The translations under genes were made by a program, and so were the position numbers. From Albimonas marina (GTDB lineage Bacteria; Pseudomonadota; Alphaproteobacteria; Rhodobacterales; Rhodobacteraceae), in contig NZ_JARHUC010000009.1 of the NCBI RefSeq assembly GCF_029223255.1, forward strand, positions 1 through 64,000: 64,000 nucleotides of DNA, in the 5' to 3' direction. How positions within the stretch are numbered: position 1 is the stretch's first letter; every line of letters begins with the position of its first letter. Below, one piece after another: positions 36,922 to 46,481 of the stretch. The notes below the pieces were generated by a model, which saw only the letters and a program-made list of their open reading frames with translations, was not told where the DNA came from and did not search any database.

Positions 36922-38285
36922 AGCGCGCGGACCTTGCGGCGGCGGACGATCCAGATGAACAGCGGCGCGCCCACGAAGGCGGTGACGAGGCCCACGTCCA
37001 GCTCCCCCGGCCGCGCGATCAGCCGGCCTGCCACGTCGGCGAGCAGCAGCAGGACCGCGCCCGCCAGCGCCGAGACCGGCAGCAGCCAGCGATGCTCGAC
37101 CCCCACCAGCAGGCGGCACAGATGGGGCGCGGCGAGGCCGACGAAGCCGATGGGCCCGCAGACGGCCGTGGCCGCGCCGCACAGCAGCACCGCGCCGAGC
37201 GCTGCGACCGCGCGGGCGCGGGCGACGCGCAGGCCGAGGCCCGCGGCCAGCTCCTCGCCCAGCGCAAGCTGGTCGAGGCTGCGGGCGGAGACCAGGGACA
37301 GAACGAAGCCGGTCAGAAGGAAGGGCAGGGCGGGCGCGATCCCCTCCCAGCTCGCGCCGCCGACGCCGCCCACCTGCCAGGCGCGCACGCCGCCGGCGAT
37401 GTCGTTGCGCGGCAGGACGATGGCCATGACGAGGGAGCTCGCGGCGATCGAGGTCGCGGCCCCCGCCAGCGCCAGGCGCAGCGGCGTCGCCGCGCCGCGG
37501 CCCAGCGAGCCGACGGCGTAGACGAAGGCCGCCGCCGCCGCGGCGCCGAGGATGGCGGTCCACAGGTAGGCCTCGACGCTCTCGATCCCGAACCCGGCGA
37601 CGCCGATCACCACCGCCAGCGCCGCGCCTGCGTTCACGCCCAGGATCCCCGGATCGGCCAGCGGATTGCGGGTGACGCCCTGCATCACCGCCCCCGAGAG
37701 GCCCAGCGCGCGGCCGCGACCGCCCCCGGGCTCGCCGAGATCGAGCACCGCGGTCGCCAGGCTGATCGCCAGGCTCTCGGCGTAGACGTCGTGGCGGCGC
37801 GGCTCGGTCACCTCGGCGGCGAGCAGGCGGGCCAGCCCCTCGACCTCGGCCGCCTCGCGCACCTCCGCCGGGCGGGCCATCGCCTCGCGCGCCGCGGTCC
37901 GGCCCATCGCGCGGCCGAGCACGTCCAGGAGCTTCGCCGCGTCGAGATGGACGTCGAGATGCGAGAAGGCGAGCGGCGCGGTGAAGGCGGTCCACATCGG
38001 CGTTCCCGCCGGCACGTAGAAGGCGCGCGCCATCGGCCGCCCCCGCCGCGCCAGCGCCCGCTCGCTCTCGCCCACGCGGACCGAAGAGACGTCGTCGAAG
38101 AACACGCTGATGCGCGGGTTCGCCGACAGGTAGTAGCCGCGCCCGCCGCTGTCGCCCTCGGCCTGCCAGAAGGCGCCGAGGCCGCCGTCGAGCCCGCGCC
38201 AGCGCAGGGGCGCGGTGGGGCGGATGCCCTGGGTCCTGCCGGTGAACTGGTGTCGATAGCCCATCTGCCTGAGGCGCGCGTCCAT
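36918..38285 (-). CDS. Fusion: AraC-regulator N-terminus joined to FecC-type permease lacking its N-terminus
   Basis: One open frame of about 455 aa (ATG 38285) has two unrelated halves. Residues about 1-183 resemble the ligand-sensing part of an AraC regulator (FYVPAGTPMWTAFTAPLAF, then SHLDVHLDAAKLLDVLGRAM and VYAESLAISLATAVLDL), but the C-terminal HTH domain is absent. From about residue 192 the protein is a FecC-type permease entering at GLSGAVMQGVTRNPLADPG and running to the end; its first two membrane helices and loop are missing. The junction lies at about 37709-37736. In such loci an AraC gene, a binding-protein gene and the first permease usually follow one another, so a deletion probably removed the middle. 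Neither half should work normally. Confidence 0.8.
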   Translation of the reverse strand: MDARLRQMGYRHQFTGRTQGIRPTAPLRWRGLDGGLGAFWQAEGDSGGRGYYLSANPRISVFFDDVSSVRVGESERALARRGRPMARAFYVPAGTPMWTAFTAPLAFSHLDVHLDAAKLLDVLGRAMGRTAAREAMARPAEVREAAEVEGLARLLAAEVTEPRRHDVYAESLAISLATAVLDLGEPGGGRGRALGLSGAVMQGVTRNPLADPGILGVNAGAALAVVIGVAGFGIESVEAYLWTAILGAAAAAAFVYAVGSLGRGAATPLRLALAGAATSIAASSLVMAIVLPRNDIAGGVRAWQVGGVGGASWEGIAPALPFLLTGFVLSLVSARSLDQLALGEELAAGLGLRVARARAVAALGAVLLCGAATAVCGPIGFVGLAAPHLCRLLVGVEHRWLLPVSALAGAVLLLLADVAGRLIARPGELDVGLVTAFVGAPLFIWIVRRRKVRAL

Positions 38286-38644
38286 CCATGGGGGGAGCGA
38301 AGCCGCTGGCTGGGCGGCGGCGCGCATCCCTTTGCCTGCGGTCGGCGGATGCGGGCCCCGCGGAACTGGCGAGCCACGCCGAACCGCTACGGCCTTCGAC
38401 GCCGCCTTGCAACCCCGCCCCGGCCGGGGACGGGGGCCGTGTCGCCTTCGCGCGGCGGCGCAGCGGCGGGGGAAACCGCTTTGAAAGCCGCTTCCACAGA
38501 TGTAATGAGACTGCATCAAAATTCTGGTGCGCGTCTCGTTCCGGCGTGCGCCCTGGCGTCCGCCGAACGTCACGAGAGTGGATCGAACCGGCCGGCAAGG
38601 TCGGCGCCGGCGCGGCTCGGCCCCGCGCGAGGGAGGAGACGACC
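38286..38644. promoter_or_regulatory. Divergent intergenic region between the AraC-permease fusion and alkylsulfatase
   Basis: These 359 bp hold no gene I can support. An AT-richer patch at about 38487-38530 is the likely place for promoters. The alkylsulfatase has a clear GGAGGAG ribosome site at 38630-38640. Frames reading through here on the minus strand lack coding character. Confidence 0.4.
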
Positions 38645-40585
38645 ATGTCCCAAGAGGCCGCGAGCCGCCTGCCGCAGGAGCAGCCCAAAGCCGCCGCCGC
38701 GCCCGTGCGCGCCGCCAACGCCGGCTTCGCCCTGCCGCCCGACGACGGCCAGGATTTCGAGGACGCGCGCCGCGGCTTCCTGGGGACCGTGCCCGACGGC
38801 GTCGTGCCCGGCGCGGGCCGGCGGCCCGCCTGGGACATGCGCGCCTACGCCTTCCTCGACGACCCGCGCGCGCCCGAGAGCGTGAACCCCAGCCTCTGGC
38901 GGCAGGCGCGGCTGAACGCGATCCACGGGCTGTTCGAGGTGATGCCCGGCGTCTACCAGGTGCGGGGCCTCGACCTCGCGAACATGACGCTGATCGAGGG
39001 CGAGACCGGCGTGATCGTCATCGACGCGCTGACCACGCGCCAGACCGCGGCGGCGGCCATCGCGCTCTACCGCGCGCATCGGGGCGAGCGGCCGGTGACG
39101 GGGGTGATCTACACCCACACCCACACCGACCACTGGGGCGGGGCCGAGGCGCTGGTCGATCCGGCCGACGCCGCGGCGGGCCGCGTCCCGGTCATCGCCC
39201 CCGACCGCTTCCTCGAGGAAGCGGTGGCCGAGAACGTGACGGCGGGCGGCGCGATGCTGCGCCGGGCGCTGTTCCAGTTCGGCCAGGTCCTCAAGCCCGG
39301 CCCGCTGGGGCATGTCGACAACGGCCTGGGCAAGGCGATGGCCGTGGGGACCTGGGGGCTGGTTCCGCCCAACGACCTGATCCTGGCGACCGGCGACGTG
39401 CGCGTCATCGACGGCGTGGAGCTGCATTTCCAGATGGCGCCCGAGACCGAGGCCCCGGCCGAGATGCACATCTGGGCGCCTGCGCTGAAGCTCCTGAACC
39501 TCGCCGAGAACGCCACCCACAACTTCCACAACCTGCTGCCCTTCCGCGGCTCGGCGGTGCGCAACACGCTCGACTGGGCGGGCTACATCAACGAGGCGCT
39601 GGAGATGTGGGGCGGCGAGGTCGAGGCGCTGGTCGGCCAGCACCACTGGCCCACCTGGGGCAACGCGCAGGTGCGCGCCTACCTCCGGATCCAGCGCGAC
39701 CTCTACAAGTTCACCCATGACCAGACGGTGCGGCTGATGAACCTCGGCCTGACCCCGCAGGAGATCGCCGAGACGATCCGCCTGCCCGACGCGATCGAGG
39801 CGGCCTGGCATGCGCGCGGCTACTACGGCGCGATCCGGCACAACGCCAAGGCCATCTACCAGCACTACCTGGGCTGGTACGACGCGGTCCCCGCCCATCT
39901 CGACCCGCTGCCGCCGCAGGCGGGCGGGCGCAAGATGATCGAGTACATGGGCGGCATGGAGGCGGTGCTGACGCGGGCGCGGAAGGACGTCGAGGCCGGC
40001 GAATACCGCTGGGCGGCGGAGGTCCTCAGCCGCGCCGTCTTCGCCGAGCCCGACTGCGCCTAGGCGCGCGCCCTGCTGGCCGACGTCTACGAACAGCTCG
40101 GCTACGGCTGCGAGGCCGCCACCTGGCGCAACGCCTATCTCAACGGCGCGCTGGAGCTGCGGCAGGGGCCGCCGCCCCTGAAGATCCGCTCGGCGATCAG
40201 CCCGCAGACGGCGCGCGCGCTGTCGCCCGACCAGCTCTTCGGCGTGCTGGGCGTGCGGCTGGACGGGCTGGCGGCGCAGCGCGAGCGCATGGCCTTCACC
40301 GTCCGCTTCACCGACCTCGGGCAGGACTGGGTCCTGAACCTCGAGCATGGCGCCCTGACCTGGGTGGCGGGGCGCGGCGACCCCTCGGCCGTCGCCACCC
40401 TGACCCTCGCCAAGGAGGCGCTGGCCGCCGCCGTCTCGGGCGAGCGCGCCCTGGAGGAGGCGATCGAGGCGGGCGCGGTGCAGGTGGAGGGGGACCTCGC
40501 GGCCCTGCGCCGCCTGCTCGGCTGGATCGAGGCGCCGGCCCCGATCTTCGCGGTGGTGGAGCCCAAGCCGGGCTGGGATCTCTGA
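38645..40585 (+). pseudogene. Alkylsulfatase (MBL-fold), interrupted by an amber codon
   Basis: The frame encodes a 646-codon SdsA1/BDS1-type alkylsulfatase, which would hydrolyse primary alkyl sulfates to alcohol and sulfate. The zinc site THTHTDHWGG lies near residue 160, and NATHNFHNLLPFRG and GQHHWPTWGN follow. The dimerisation region reads AAWHARGYYGAIRHNAKAIY, and the C-terminal SCP2-like domain is coded from about 40180. Codon 473 (40061-40063) is TAG, where the family usually has Glu in an E-A-R-A-L-L-A-D context. The frame continues perfectly to 40585. A G-to-T change is the simplest explanation; without it the protein loses about 27% of its length. Confidence 0.88.
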
Positions 40586-40621
40586 TCCCGCAGCGTCCCG
40601 GGATCCGGGCCGCAGACGAGA

Positions 40622-40643
40622 CCGGGGGCCGCGCGGCCCCCGG
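40622..40643. terminator. GC-rich hairpin between convergent genes
   Basis: CCGGGGGCC and GGCCCCCGG pair perfectly around GCGC, between the ends of the alkylsulfatase and alcohol dehydrogenase genes. There is no U-run, so a bidirectional terminator is plausible but not certain. Confidence 0.45.
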
Positions 40644-40666
40644 CGCCGGTCAGCTGCGCGGCCGCC

Positions 40667-41758
40667 TCAGAAGCGGATCACCGAGCGCGCGACCCCGCCC
40701 GAGCGCATGTCCGCGAAGCCCGCGTTGATCCCGTCGAGCGTGATCTCCTTCGAGATCAGGCGGTCGAGGTCCAGCTTGCCCTGCATGTAGAGGTCGCACA
40801 GCACCGGGAAGTCCAGCGCCGGGCGCACCGAGCCGTAGAAGCAGCCGGAGATCTTCTTCTCCCCGAACACGAGCTGGAAGGGCGAGAAGCCGGCCTGCAC
40901 CTTGATCGCGGGAATGCCCACCAGCACCGCCTGTCCGCCGGGACCGACGATCGAGATCGCCTGCTCGGTCGTGGCCTGCGCGCCCAGCGCGTCGAAGGCG
41001 AAGTCGACGCCGGGGCCGCGCACGATCTCGCGCACCGCGGCGGAGACCTTCTCGGTCGCGCCGTTGATCGTGTGGGTCGCGCCGAAGGCCTTCGCCATCT
41101 CCAGCTTCGCGTCCAGCAGGTCGACGGCGATGATCGTCTTCGCCCCGGCCAGCCGCGCGCCCTGCACGATGTTCAGCCCCACGCCGCCGCAGCCGATAAC
41201 GGCGACCGTGGCGCCGGCGGGAACCTTGGCGTGCCGGGTCACCGCGCCCACGCCCGTGGCGACCGAGCAGCCGATCAGCGCCGCGGGACCGAAGGGCATC
41301 GCCTCGGGCACCCGGATCGCCTGCTCCTCCGAGCAGACCACGTATTCGGCGAAGGTGCCGATGCGCGACAGCTGCCCCACCGCCTCCCCGTTCAGCTTCA
41401 GCGGCTTGCGCCCCGCGGGCGTGGCGTCGACCGGAGAGCGGTGGCCGTTGCAGCGGGCGGGCACGCCGGACTGGCAGCTGGGGCAGTGGCCGCAGTTCGG
41501 GGTGAAGGAGAAGATCACCCGGTCGCCCTTCGCGACCCGGGTCACGTCGGGGCCCACCTCCTCGACCACGCCCGCGGCCTCGTGGCCGAGCACGAGGGGC
41601 AGGGCGGCGGGCCAGTCGCCGATCATCACGTGCCAGTCGCTCATGCACAGGCCCGCGGCCTCGACCTTCACCCGGATTTCGCCCGCTCCGGGCCCGTCCT
41701 GCTCGAGGTCCAGGAGCTCCAGCTCCTGGCCGATCTCCGTCAGCACCGCCGCTTTCAT
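40667..41758 (-). CDS. Zinc-dependent alcohol dehydrogenase
   Basis: This 363-aa medium-chain dehydrogenase has catalytic zinc ligands Cys in GLCMSDWH (about 37) and His-Glu in LGHEAAGVVEEVG (about 58). Structural zinc Cys lie in NCGHCPSCQSGVPARC, and the NAD-binding Rossmann loop is VIGCGGVGLNIVQGA (about 186). It resembles class III/NDMA-type alcohol dehydrogenases. Next to an alkylsulfatase it would plausibly oxidise the released long-chain alcohol. It is probably controlled by the TetR gene just upstream on the same strand. Confidence 0.88.
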   Translation of the reverse strand: MKAAVLTEIGQELELLDLEQDGPGAGEIRVKVEAAGLCMSDWHVMIGDWPAALPLVLGHEAAGVVEEVGPDVTRVAKGDRVIFSFTPNCGHCPSCQSGVPARCNGHRSPVDATPAGRKPLKLNGEAVGQLSRIGTFAEYVVCSEEQAIRVPEAMPFGPAALIGCSVATGVGAVTRHAKVPAGATVAVIGCGGVGLNIVQGARLAGAKTIIAVDLLDAKLEMAKAFGATHTINGATEKVSAAVREIVRGPGVDFAFDALGAQATTEQAISIVGPGGQAVLVGIPAIKVQAGFSPFQLVFGEKKISGCFYGSVRPALDFPVLCDLYMQGKLDLDRLISKEITLDGINAGFADMRSGGVARSVIRF

Positions 41759-41790
41759 GTCCGCGTTCTCCCTGCGTCGTTGTCCTTGGG

Positions 41791-42519
41791 TCACATCACC
41801 GAGCGGGCGCGCCAGCGCTCCAGCGTCGGGGAGGCGGTCTCGGGGTCGCCCAGCAGGCCCGCGGCCCGCCCGGAGACGGGGGCCTCGAAGATCGCGGCGA
41901 TCGAGTCCACGCAGCATTCCACGTGCAGGGCGATCCGCTGCTCGGTCAGCGAGGCGGGGTCGAGGTCGATCCGCTCCTCGAGATTGGCGGCGGCGTCGAC
42001 GGCCAGCGCGTTGGCGTGGAGATAGCGGTGATAGATCACCGGCGTCGGAACCTCGGCGCGCCGCCAGCGCAGCAGGCGGAAGCATTCGCGCAGGCCCAGG
42101 TCGTGGCGCCGCGCCAGCAGGCGGTCGACCAGTTCGTGGCGCATGTGGACCTGCTTGCAGAAGCGCCGGTGGTAGGTGACCGCGCCCAGGCCCAGACCCT
42201 CGAACATCGGGCGGACCATGGCGTCGGCGATGCCGCGCACCTCGGGCAGGCGGTCGCGGGCGTCCTCCTTCAGCGCGTCCAGCAGTTCGAGCCGGCGCTG
42301 GTCGCGCACGCCGATGCGCAGGGCGAAGATCGCCTCGAGCAGCCCGTCGCGCGAGCCGAAGTGGTAATGCACGGCCGAGCCGTTCTTCTGGCCGGCGGCG
42401 GCGTTGATCCGCCGGATCGACACCGCGTCGATGCCGTGCAGGGCGAACAGCCGCTCGGCCGTCTCCAGGATCTTCTCCCGCGCGCTGGGGGCGCGGTCTT
42501 CGGCGTCGGTCGCGCTCAT
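41791..42519 (-). CDS. TetR-family regulator
   Basis: This 242-aa protein has an N-terminal helix-turn-helix (REKILETAERLFALHGIDAV, then NGSAVHYHFGSRDGLLEAIF). The helical ligand-binding domain (about 70-240) has no clear family hint. It is encoded 32 bp upstream of the alcohol dehydrogenase on the same strand and is divergent from the molybdenum hydroxylase operon, so it could regulate either. An inverted repeat in the divergent gap is a candidate operator. Confidence 0.85.
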   Translation of the reverse strand: MSATDAEDRAPSAREKILETAERLFALHGIDAVSIRRINAAAGQKNGSAVHYHFGSRDGLLEAIFALRIGVRDQRRLELLDALKEDARDRLPEVRGIADAMVRPMFEGLGLGAVTYHRRFCKQVHMRHELVDRLLARRHDLGLRECFRLLRWRRAEVPTPVIYHRYLHANALAVDAAANLEERIDLDPASLTEQRIALHVECCVDSIAAIFEAPVSGRAAGLLGDPETASPTLERWRARSVM

Positions 42520-42891
42520 CGCCTCGTCCCTGACAGTCGCTCGGCCAGCTTAATGCGCGCGCGTCATCCGGGAAATCCCCCTGGAGGGCGGCCGGCGCCC
42601 GTCGTGGGCCACGTTCGGCGCCCACGTCAGATCCTCTCCACGGCATGAGACGGTTGAGTTCCCCGTCAGGATGGCGAAGATGGCCCCGCGGCAGCCAAGG
42701 ACCAGGCCTCCTGTCACGGTCCTCACGCCCGGAGACACCGCGCGCGCCCCTCGGGCGCGGTCACGGTCGAGCCGGCGGGGGGAGCCTCGGGCCGACGCAG
42801 GACCACCGACGGGGCGCGACGGCCTGCGCGCCTCCCTCAGATCGACGACCCCGGGCGCGTCTCCCGCGCCCGAAGCGGCCGGGGAGACGAC
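42520..42891. promoter_or_regulatory. Divergent regulatory region with an inverted repeat
   Basis: CGTGGGC (603-609) and GCCCACG (620-626) form a perfect 7-bp inverted repeat with a 10-bp spacer, a plausible TetR operator. The rest of the 372-bp gap shows no gene. GGGGAGA at 42881-42887 is the ribosome site of the following gene. Confidence 0.4.
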
Positions 42892-43758
42892 ATGCGCTAC
42901 CACAGTCCAGAAACCTTCGAAGACGCGGCCCGGATCGCCGCCGCGGCGCAGGGCGTGACCCGCTTCCTGGCGGGGGGCACCGACGTTCTGGTGCAGATGC
43001 GCGCCGGCGCGGTGCTGCCCGACGACATCATCGACGTGAAGAAGATCCCCGGCGTCCACGACGCCGCGCGGACCGCGGACGGCGGCTGGCGGATCGGCGT
43101 CGCCGTCTCGGGCGCGAAGCTGGGCGCGAACGCCGAGCTGGTCGCCGACTGGCCGGGCGTGGTCGAGGGGATGGAGCTGGTCGGCTCCACCCAGATCCAG
43201 GGCCGCGCCACGCTGGTGGGCAACCTGTGCAACGGCTCGCCCGCCGCGGACTCGGTCCCCGGCCTGGTCGCCGCCGGCGCCTCGGTCGAGATCGTGGGCC
43301 CCGGGGGGACGCGCACCGTCGCGGTCGAGGACATCCCCGCCGGCCCCGGCAAGACCACGCTGAAGCCCGGCGAGGTGGTCGCGGCCGTAATCCTGCCGCC
43401 GCGCGGCAAGGCGGGCGGCGACGCCTACCTGCGCTTCATCCCGCGCACCGAGATGGACATCGCCGTGGTCGGCTGCGCGGTGAACCTGACGCTGGAGGGC
43501 GACAAGATCGCCTCGGCCCGCGTGGCGCTGGGCGCCGTGGGGCCGAAGATCGCGCTGGCGCCCGCGGCGGCGGAGGCCATCGTGGGCACGACGCTCGACG
43601 ACGCGGCGCTCTCGGCGCTCGACGCCGCGGCTCGCGCCGCCTGCTCCCCCATCGACGACAAGCGCGGGACGGTCGAATTCCGCACCGAGGTCGCCGGCGT
43701 GCTCGCCCGCCGCGCCGCCCGCATCGCCTACGACCGCGCCATGGAGGCCGCGAAATGA
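42892..43758 (+). CDS. Molybdenum hydroxylase FAD-binding subunit
   Basis: This 288-aa protein belongs to the CoxM/XdhA-FAD family. The PCMH-type FAD domain is at the N-terminus (FLAGGTDVLVQMRAGAVLP, about 24-42, and STQIQGRATLVGNLCNGSPA, about 99-118, with the Asn-Gly FAD loop). The CO dehydrogenase flavoprotein C-terminal domain starts around residue 170. It passes electrons from the Fe-S subunit to its acceptor. It opens a three-subunit operon with 4-nt and 1-nt overlaps. Confidence 0.9.
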   Translation: MRYHSPETFEDAARIAAAAQGVTRFLAGGTDVLVQMRAGAVLPDDIIDVKKIPGVHDAARTADGGWRIGVAVSGAKLGANAELVADWPGVVEGMELVGSTQIQGRATLVGNLCNGSPAADSVPGLVAAGASVEIVGPGGTRTVAVEDIPAGPGKTTLKPGEVVAAVILPPRGKAGGDAYLRFIPRTEMDIAVVGCAVNLTLEGDKIASARVALGAVGPKIALAPAAAEAIVGTTLDDAALSALDAAARAACSPIDDKRGTVEFRTEVAGVLARRAARIAYDRAMEAAK

Positions 43759-44234
43759 GCAAGATCCACGTCACCACCACCGTGAACGGCGACGAGATGG
43801 AATTCCTCGCCGATCCGCAGGAGACGCTGCTCGACTGCCTGCGCGACCACCTCGACCTGACCGGCTCGAAAGAGGGCTGCGGCACCGGCGACTGCGGGGC
43901 CTGCTCGGTCACGCTCGACGGCACGCTGGTCTGCTCGTGCCTCGTGCTCGGCGTCGAGGCGCAGGGCAAGACGATCGAGACGATCGAGGGCATGGCCGGC
44001 GACAGCGGCCTGCACCCGCTGCAGCGCAAGTTCATCGAGCATGCCGCGCTCCAGTGCGGCTTCTGCACCCCGGGGATCCTGGTGGCGGCCAAGTCGCTGC
44101 TGGAGAGCAACCCCGCCCCGACCGAGACCGAGGTCCGCTACTGGCTCGCCGGCAACCTCTGCCGCTGCACCGGTTACGACAAGATCGTGCGCGCCGTCAT
44201 GGACGCGGCCGCCGAGATGCGGGAGGCCGCGTGA
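43755..44234 (+). CDS. Molybdenum hydroxylase [2Fe-2S] subunit
   Basis: This 159-aa protein carries two iron-sulfur clusters. The plant-type cluster Cys lie in SKEGCGTGDCGACSV (about 38-52) plus CSCL near 61. The helical-domain cluster Cys lie in CGFCTPGILVAAK and NLCRCTGYDKIV. It is full length for XdhC/CoxS-type subunits and transfers electrons from the molybdenum to the FAD subunit. Confidence 0.93.
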   Translation: MSKIHVTTTVNGDEMEFLADPQETLLDCLRDHLDLTGSKEGCGTGDCGACSVTLDGTLVCSCLVLGVEAQGKTIETIEGMAGDSGLHPLQRKFIEHAALQCGFCTPGILVAAKSLLESNPAPTETEVRYWLAGNLCRCTGYDKIVRAVMDAAAEMREAA

Positions 44235-46474
44235 TGCCCAGAGATGATGTCGCCAGCGTCTACAAGCTGATCGGAACCCGCCCCGACCGCCCCGACGGGC
44301 TGGACAAGGTGACCGGGCGCGCGCGCTACGGCGCGGACATGTCCGCGCCCGGGATGCTGTGGGGGGCGGTGGTCCGCTCGCCCCACGCCCACGCGAAGAT
44401 CCTCAGGATCGACGCCTCCAAGGCGCTGGCGCTGGACGGGGTGAAGGCCGTGGTCACCCGCGCCGACCTGCCCACCGGCCTGACCGGCGAGGACTTCTAC
44501 CTGCAGGAGAACACCCTGGCGGGCGAGAAGGCCCTCTACGACGGCCATGCCGTGGCCGCGGTCGCCGCGACCTCCAAGCTGCTGGCCGAGAAGGCCGCGC
44601 GCCTGGTCGAGGTCGAGTACGAGGTCCTGCCCCATGTCACCGACGTGGACGCCGCCATGGCCCCCGGCGCGCCCGAGATCCGTCCCGGCTCGGCCGACCC
44701 GACGGTGCCCGAGGGGCTTCACCCCAACGTGGTGAAGTACATGGAGTTCGGCCACGGCGACGTGGACGCGGGCTTCGCCGAGGCCGACCTGGTCATGGAG
44801 AAATCCTACAAGACCGAGGCCACCCACCAGGGCTACATCGAGCCCCATGCCGCGCTGGGCCAGATGGGCGCCGACGGCAAGGGCGAGATGTGGGTCTGCA
44901 CCCAGGGCCAGTGGTACATCCGCAAGATGTGCGCCGCGGTGCTGGGCGTGGAGGCAGCGCAGCTGCGCGTGACGCCGTCCGAGATCGGCGGCGGCTTCGG
45001 CGGCAAGACCACGATCTTCATGGAGCCGCTGCCGCTGGCGCTCAGCCGCAAGGCGGGCGGGCGTCCGGTGAAGATGGTGATGAGCCGCGCCGAGGTGCTG
45101 CGCGCCACGGGCCCGACCGCGTCGGCCTCGATGGACGTGAAGATCGGCATGCGGAAGGACGGCACGATCACCGCCGCGAGGGCCGAGTTCCGCATGCAGG
45201 GCGGCGCCTTCCCCGGCGCGCCGGTGGACATGGCGCTCTACTGCGCCTTCGCCTCCTACAAGCTGCCCGCGGTCCAGCACATCGGCTACGACGTGCTGGC
45301 CAACCGGCCCAAGTGCGCGGCCTATCGCGCCCCCGGCTCGCCCATGGCCGCCTTCGCGGTCGAGAGCCTGGTGGACGAGATGTGCCGCGAGCTGAAGCTC
45401 GACCCCATCGAGACCCGGCTGAAGAACGCGGTGCGCGAGGGGGACAAGGCCTCCTACGGGCCCAAGTTCGGCTCCATCGGGCTGGTCGAGACGCTGGAGG
45501 CCCTGCAGGCCCACCCCAACCTCCAGGCCCCGCTCGGCCCCAACCAGGGCCGCGGCATCGCCGCCGGCTACTGGTTCAACCACGGCGGCGAGACCTCGGT
45601 CTCGATGGCGATCTCCGAGGACGGGACCGTGCAGGTCTCGGTCGGCACGCCCGACATCGGCGGCAGCCGCGCCTCGATCGGCCTGATGGTCGCCGAGACG
45701 CTGGGCATCCCCTACGAGAACGTGCGCGTGAACGTGGTGGAGACCGGGGCGCTGGGCGTGAACGAGCCCACCCACGGCAGCCGCGCCACCTTCGCCTCGG
45801 GCAAGGCCGCGGTCGGGGCCACCAAGCAGGCCATCGCCGAGATGTGCAAACGCGCCGCGAAGGAATGGGGGATCGAGCCCGAGGCGGTCGAGTGGTCCGA
45901 GGGAGCGGCGCGCCCCGCGGGCGACAACGCCGGCAAGTTCGAGCCGATGACCATCGCCGAGATCGGCGCGACCATGGGCTCGACCGGCGGTCCGATCTCG
46001 GGCCACGAGCAGGGCGTGCCGGGCGGCGTCGGCGCCAGCTTCGGCGCCCATGTCGTCGACCTCGAGGTGGACCCCGAGACCGGGCGCGTCACCATCCTGC
46101 GCTACCTGGTGGTGCAGGACGCGGGCCGGGCCATCCACCCCTCCTACGTCGAGGGCCAGTACCAGGGCGGCGCCGCGCAGGGCATCGGCTGGGCGCTGAA
46201 CGAGGCCTACATCTACGGCGAGGACGGCCGGTTGCAGAACCCGGTGTTCCTCGACTACCGCGTGCCCGTGGCCTCGGACCTGCCGATGATCGACACGGTC
46301 ATCGTCGAGGTGCCCAACCCCGGCCACCCCTACGGCGTGCGCGGCGTGGGCGAGACGGGCATCACCCCGCCGCTGCCCGCCATCGCGAACGCCATCCACG
46401 CGGCCACCGGCGCCCGGCTGCGCAGCCTGCCGATGTCGCCGCCCAAGGTGCTCGCCGCGCTGAAGGAGGTCTGA
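44234..46474 (+). CDS. Molybdenum hydroxylase catalytic (molybdopterin) subunit
   Basis: This 746-aa protein of the xanthine dehydrogenase family is the large subunit. Typical motifs are GRARYGADMSAPGMLWGAVV, then PSEIGGGFGGKTT (about 249-261), GGSRASIGLMVAET and the C-terminal GVRGVGETGITPP, whose Glu is the catalytic base of the family. The loop characteristic of CO dehydrogenase is absent, so the substrate is more likely an aldehyde or N-heterocycle. No molybdenum insertion factor lies next to it. Confidence 0.9.
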   Translation: MPRDDVASVYKLIGTRPDRPDGLDKVTGRARYGADMSAPGMLWGAVVRSPHAHAKILRIDASKALALDGVKAVVTRADLPTGLTGEDFYLQENTLAGEKALYDGHAVAAVAATSKLLAEKAARLVEVEYEVLPHVTDVDAAMAPGAPEIRPGSADPTVPEGLHPNVVKYMEFGHGDVDAGFAEADLVMEKSYKTEATHQGYIEPHAALGQMGADGKGEMWVCTQGQWYIRKMCAAVLGVEAAQLRVTPSEIGGGFGGKTTIFMEPLPLALSRKAGGRPVKMVMSRAEVLRATGPTASASMDVKIGMRKDGTITAARAEFRMQGGAFPGAPVDMALYCAFASYKLPAVQHIGYDVLANRPKCAAYRAPGSPMAAFAVESLVDEMCRELKLDPIETRLKNAVREGDKASYGPKFGSIGLVETLEALQAHPNLQAPLGPNQGRGIAAGYWFNHGGETSVSMAISEDGTVQVSVGTPDIGGSRASIGLMVAETLGIPYENVRVNVVETGALGVNEPTHGSRATFASGKAAVGATKQAIAEMCKRAAKEWGIEPEAVEWSEGAARPAGDNAGKFEPMTIAEIGATMGSTGGPISGHEQGVPGGVGASFGAHVVDLEVDPETGRVTILRYLVVQDAGRAIHPSYVEGQYQGGAAQGIGWALNEAYIYGEDGRLQNPVFLDYRVPVASDLPMIDTVIVEVPNPGHPYGVRGVGETGITPPLPAIANAIHAATGARLRSLPMSPPKVLAALKEV

Positions 46475-46481
46475 GGACGGC

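Noticed and set aside
38487-38530. An iron-responsive (RirA- or Fur-type) box before the AraC-permease fusion.
   Set aside because: TGA and TCA half-sites are 7 bp apart instead of the expected 9, and no Fur-like palindrome is convincing.
35893-38838. A 981-codon open frame on the minus strand.
   Set aside because: Only its 3' third (from the GTG at 36921) is a real permease. The rest is the out-of-frame shadow of the fused AraC-permease gene, low in complexity and rich in Arg and Gly.
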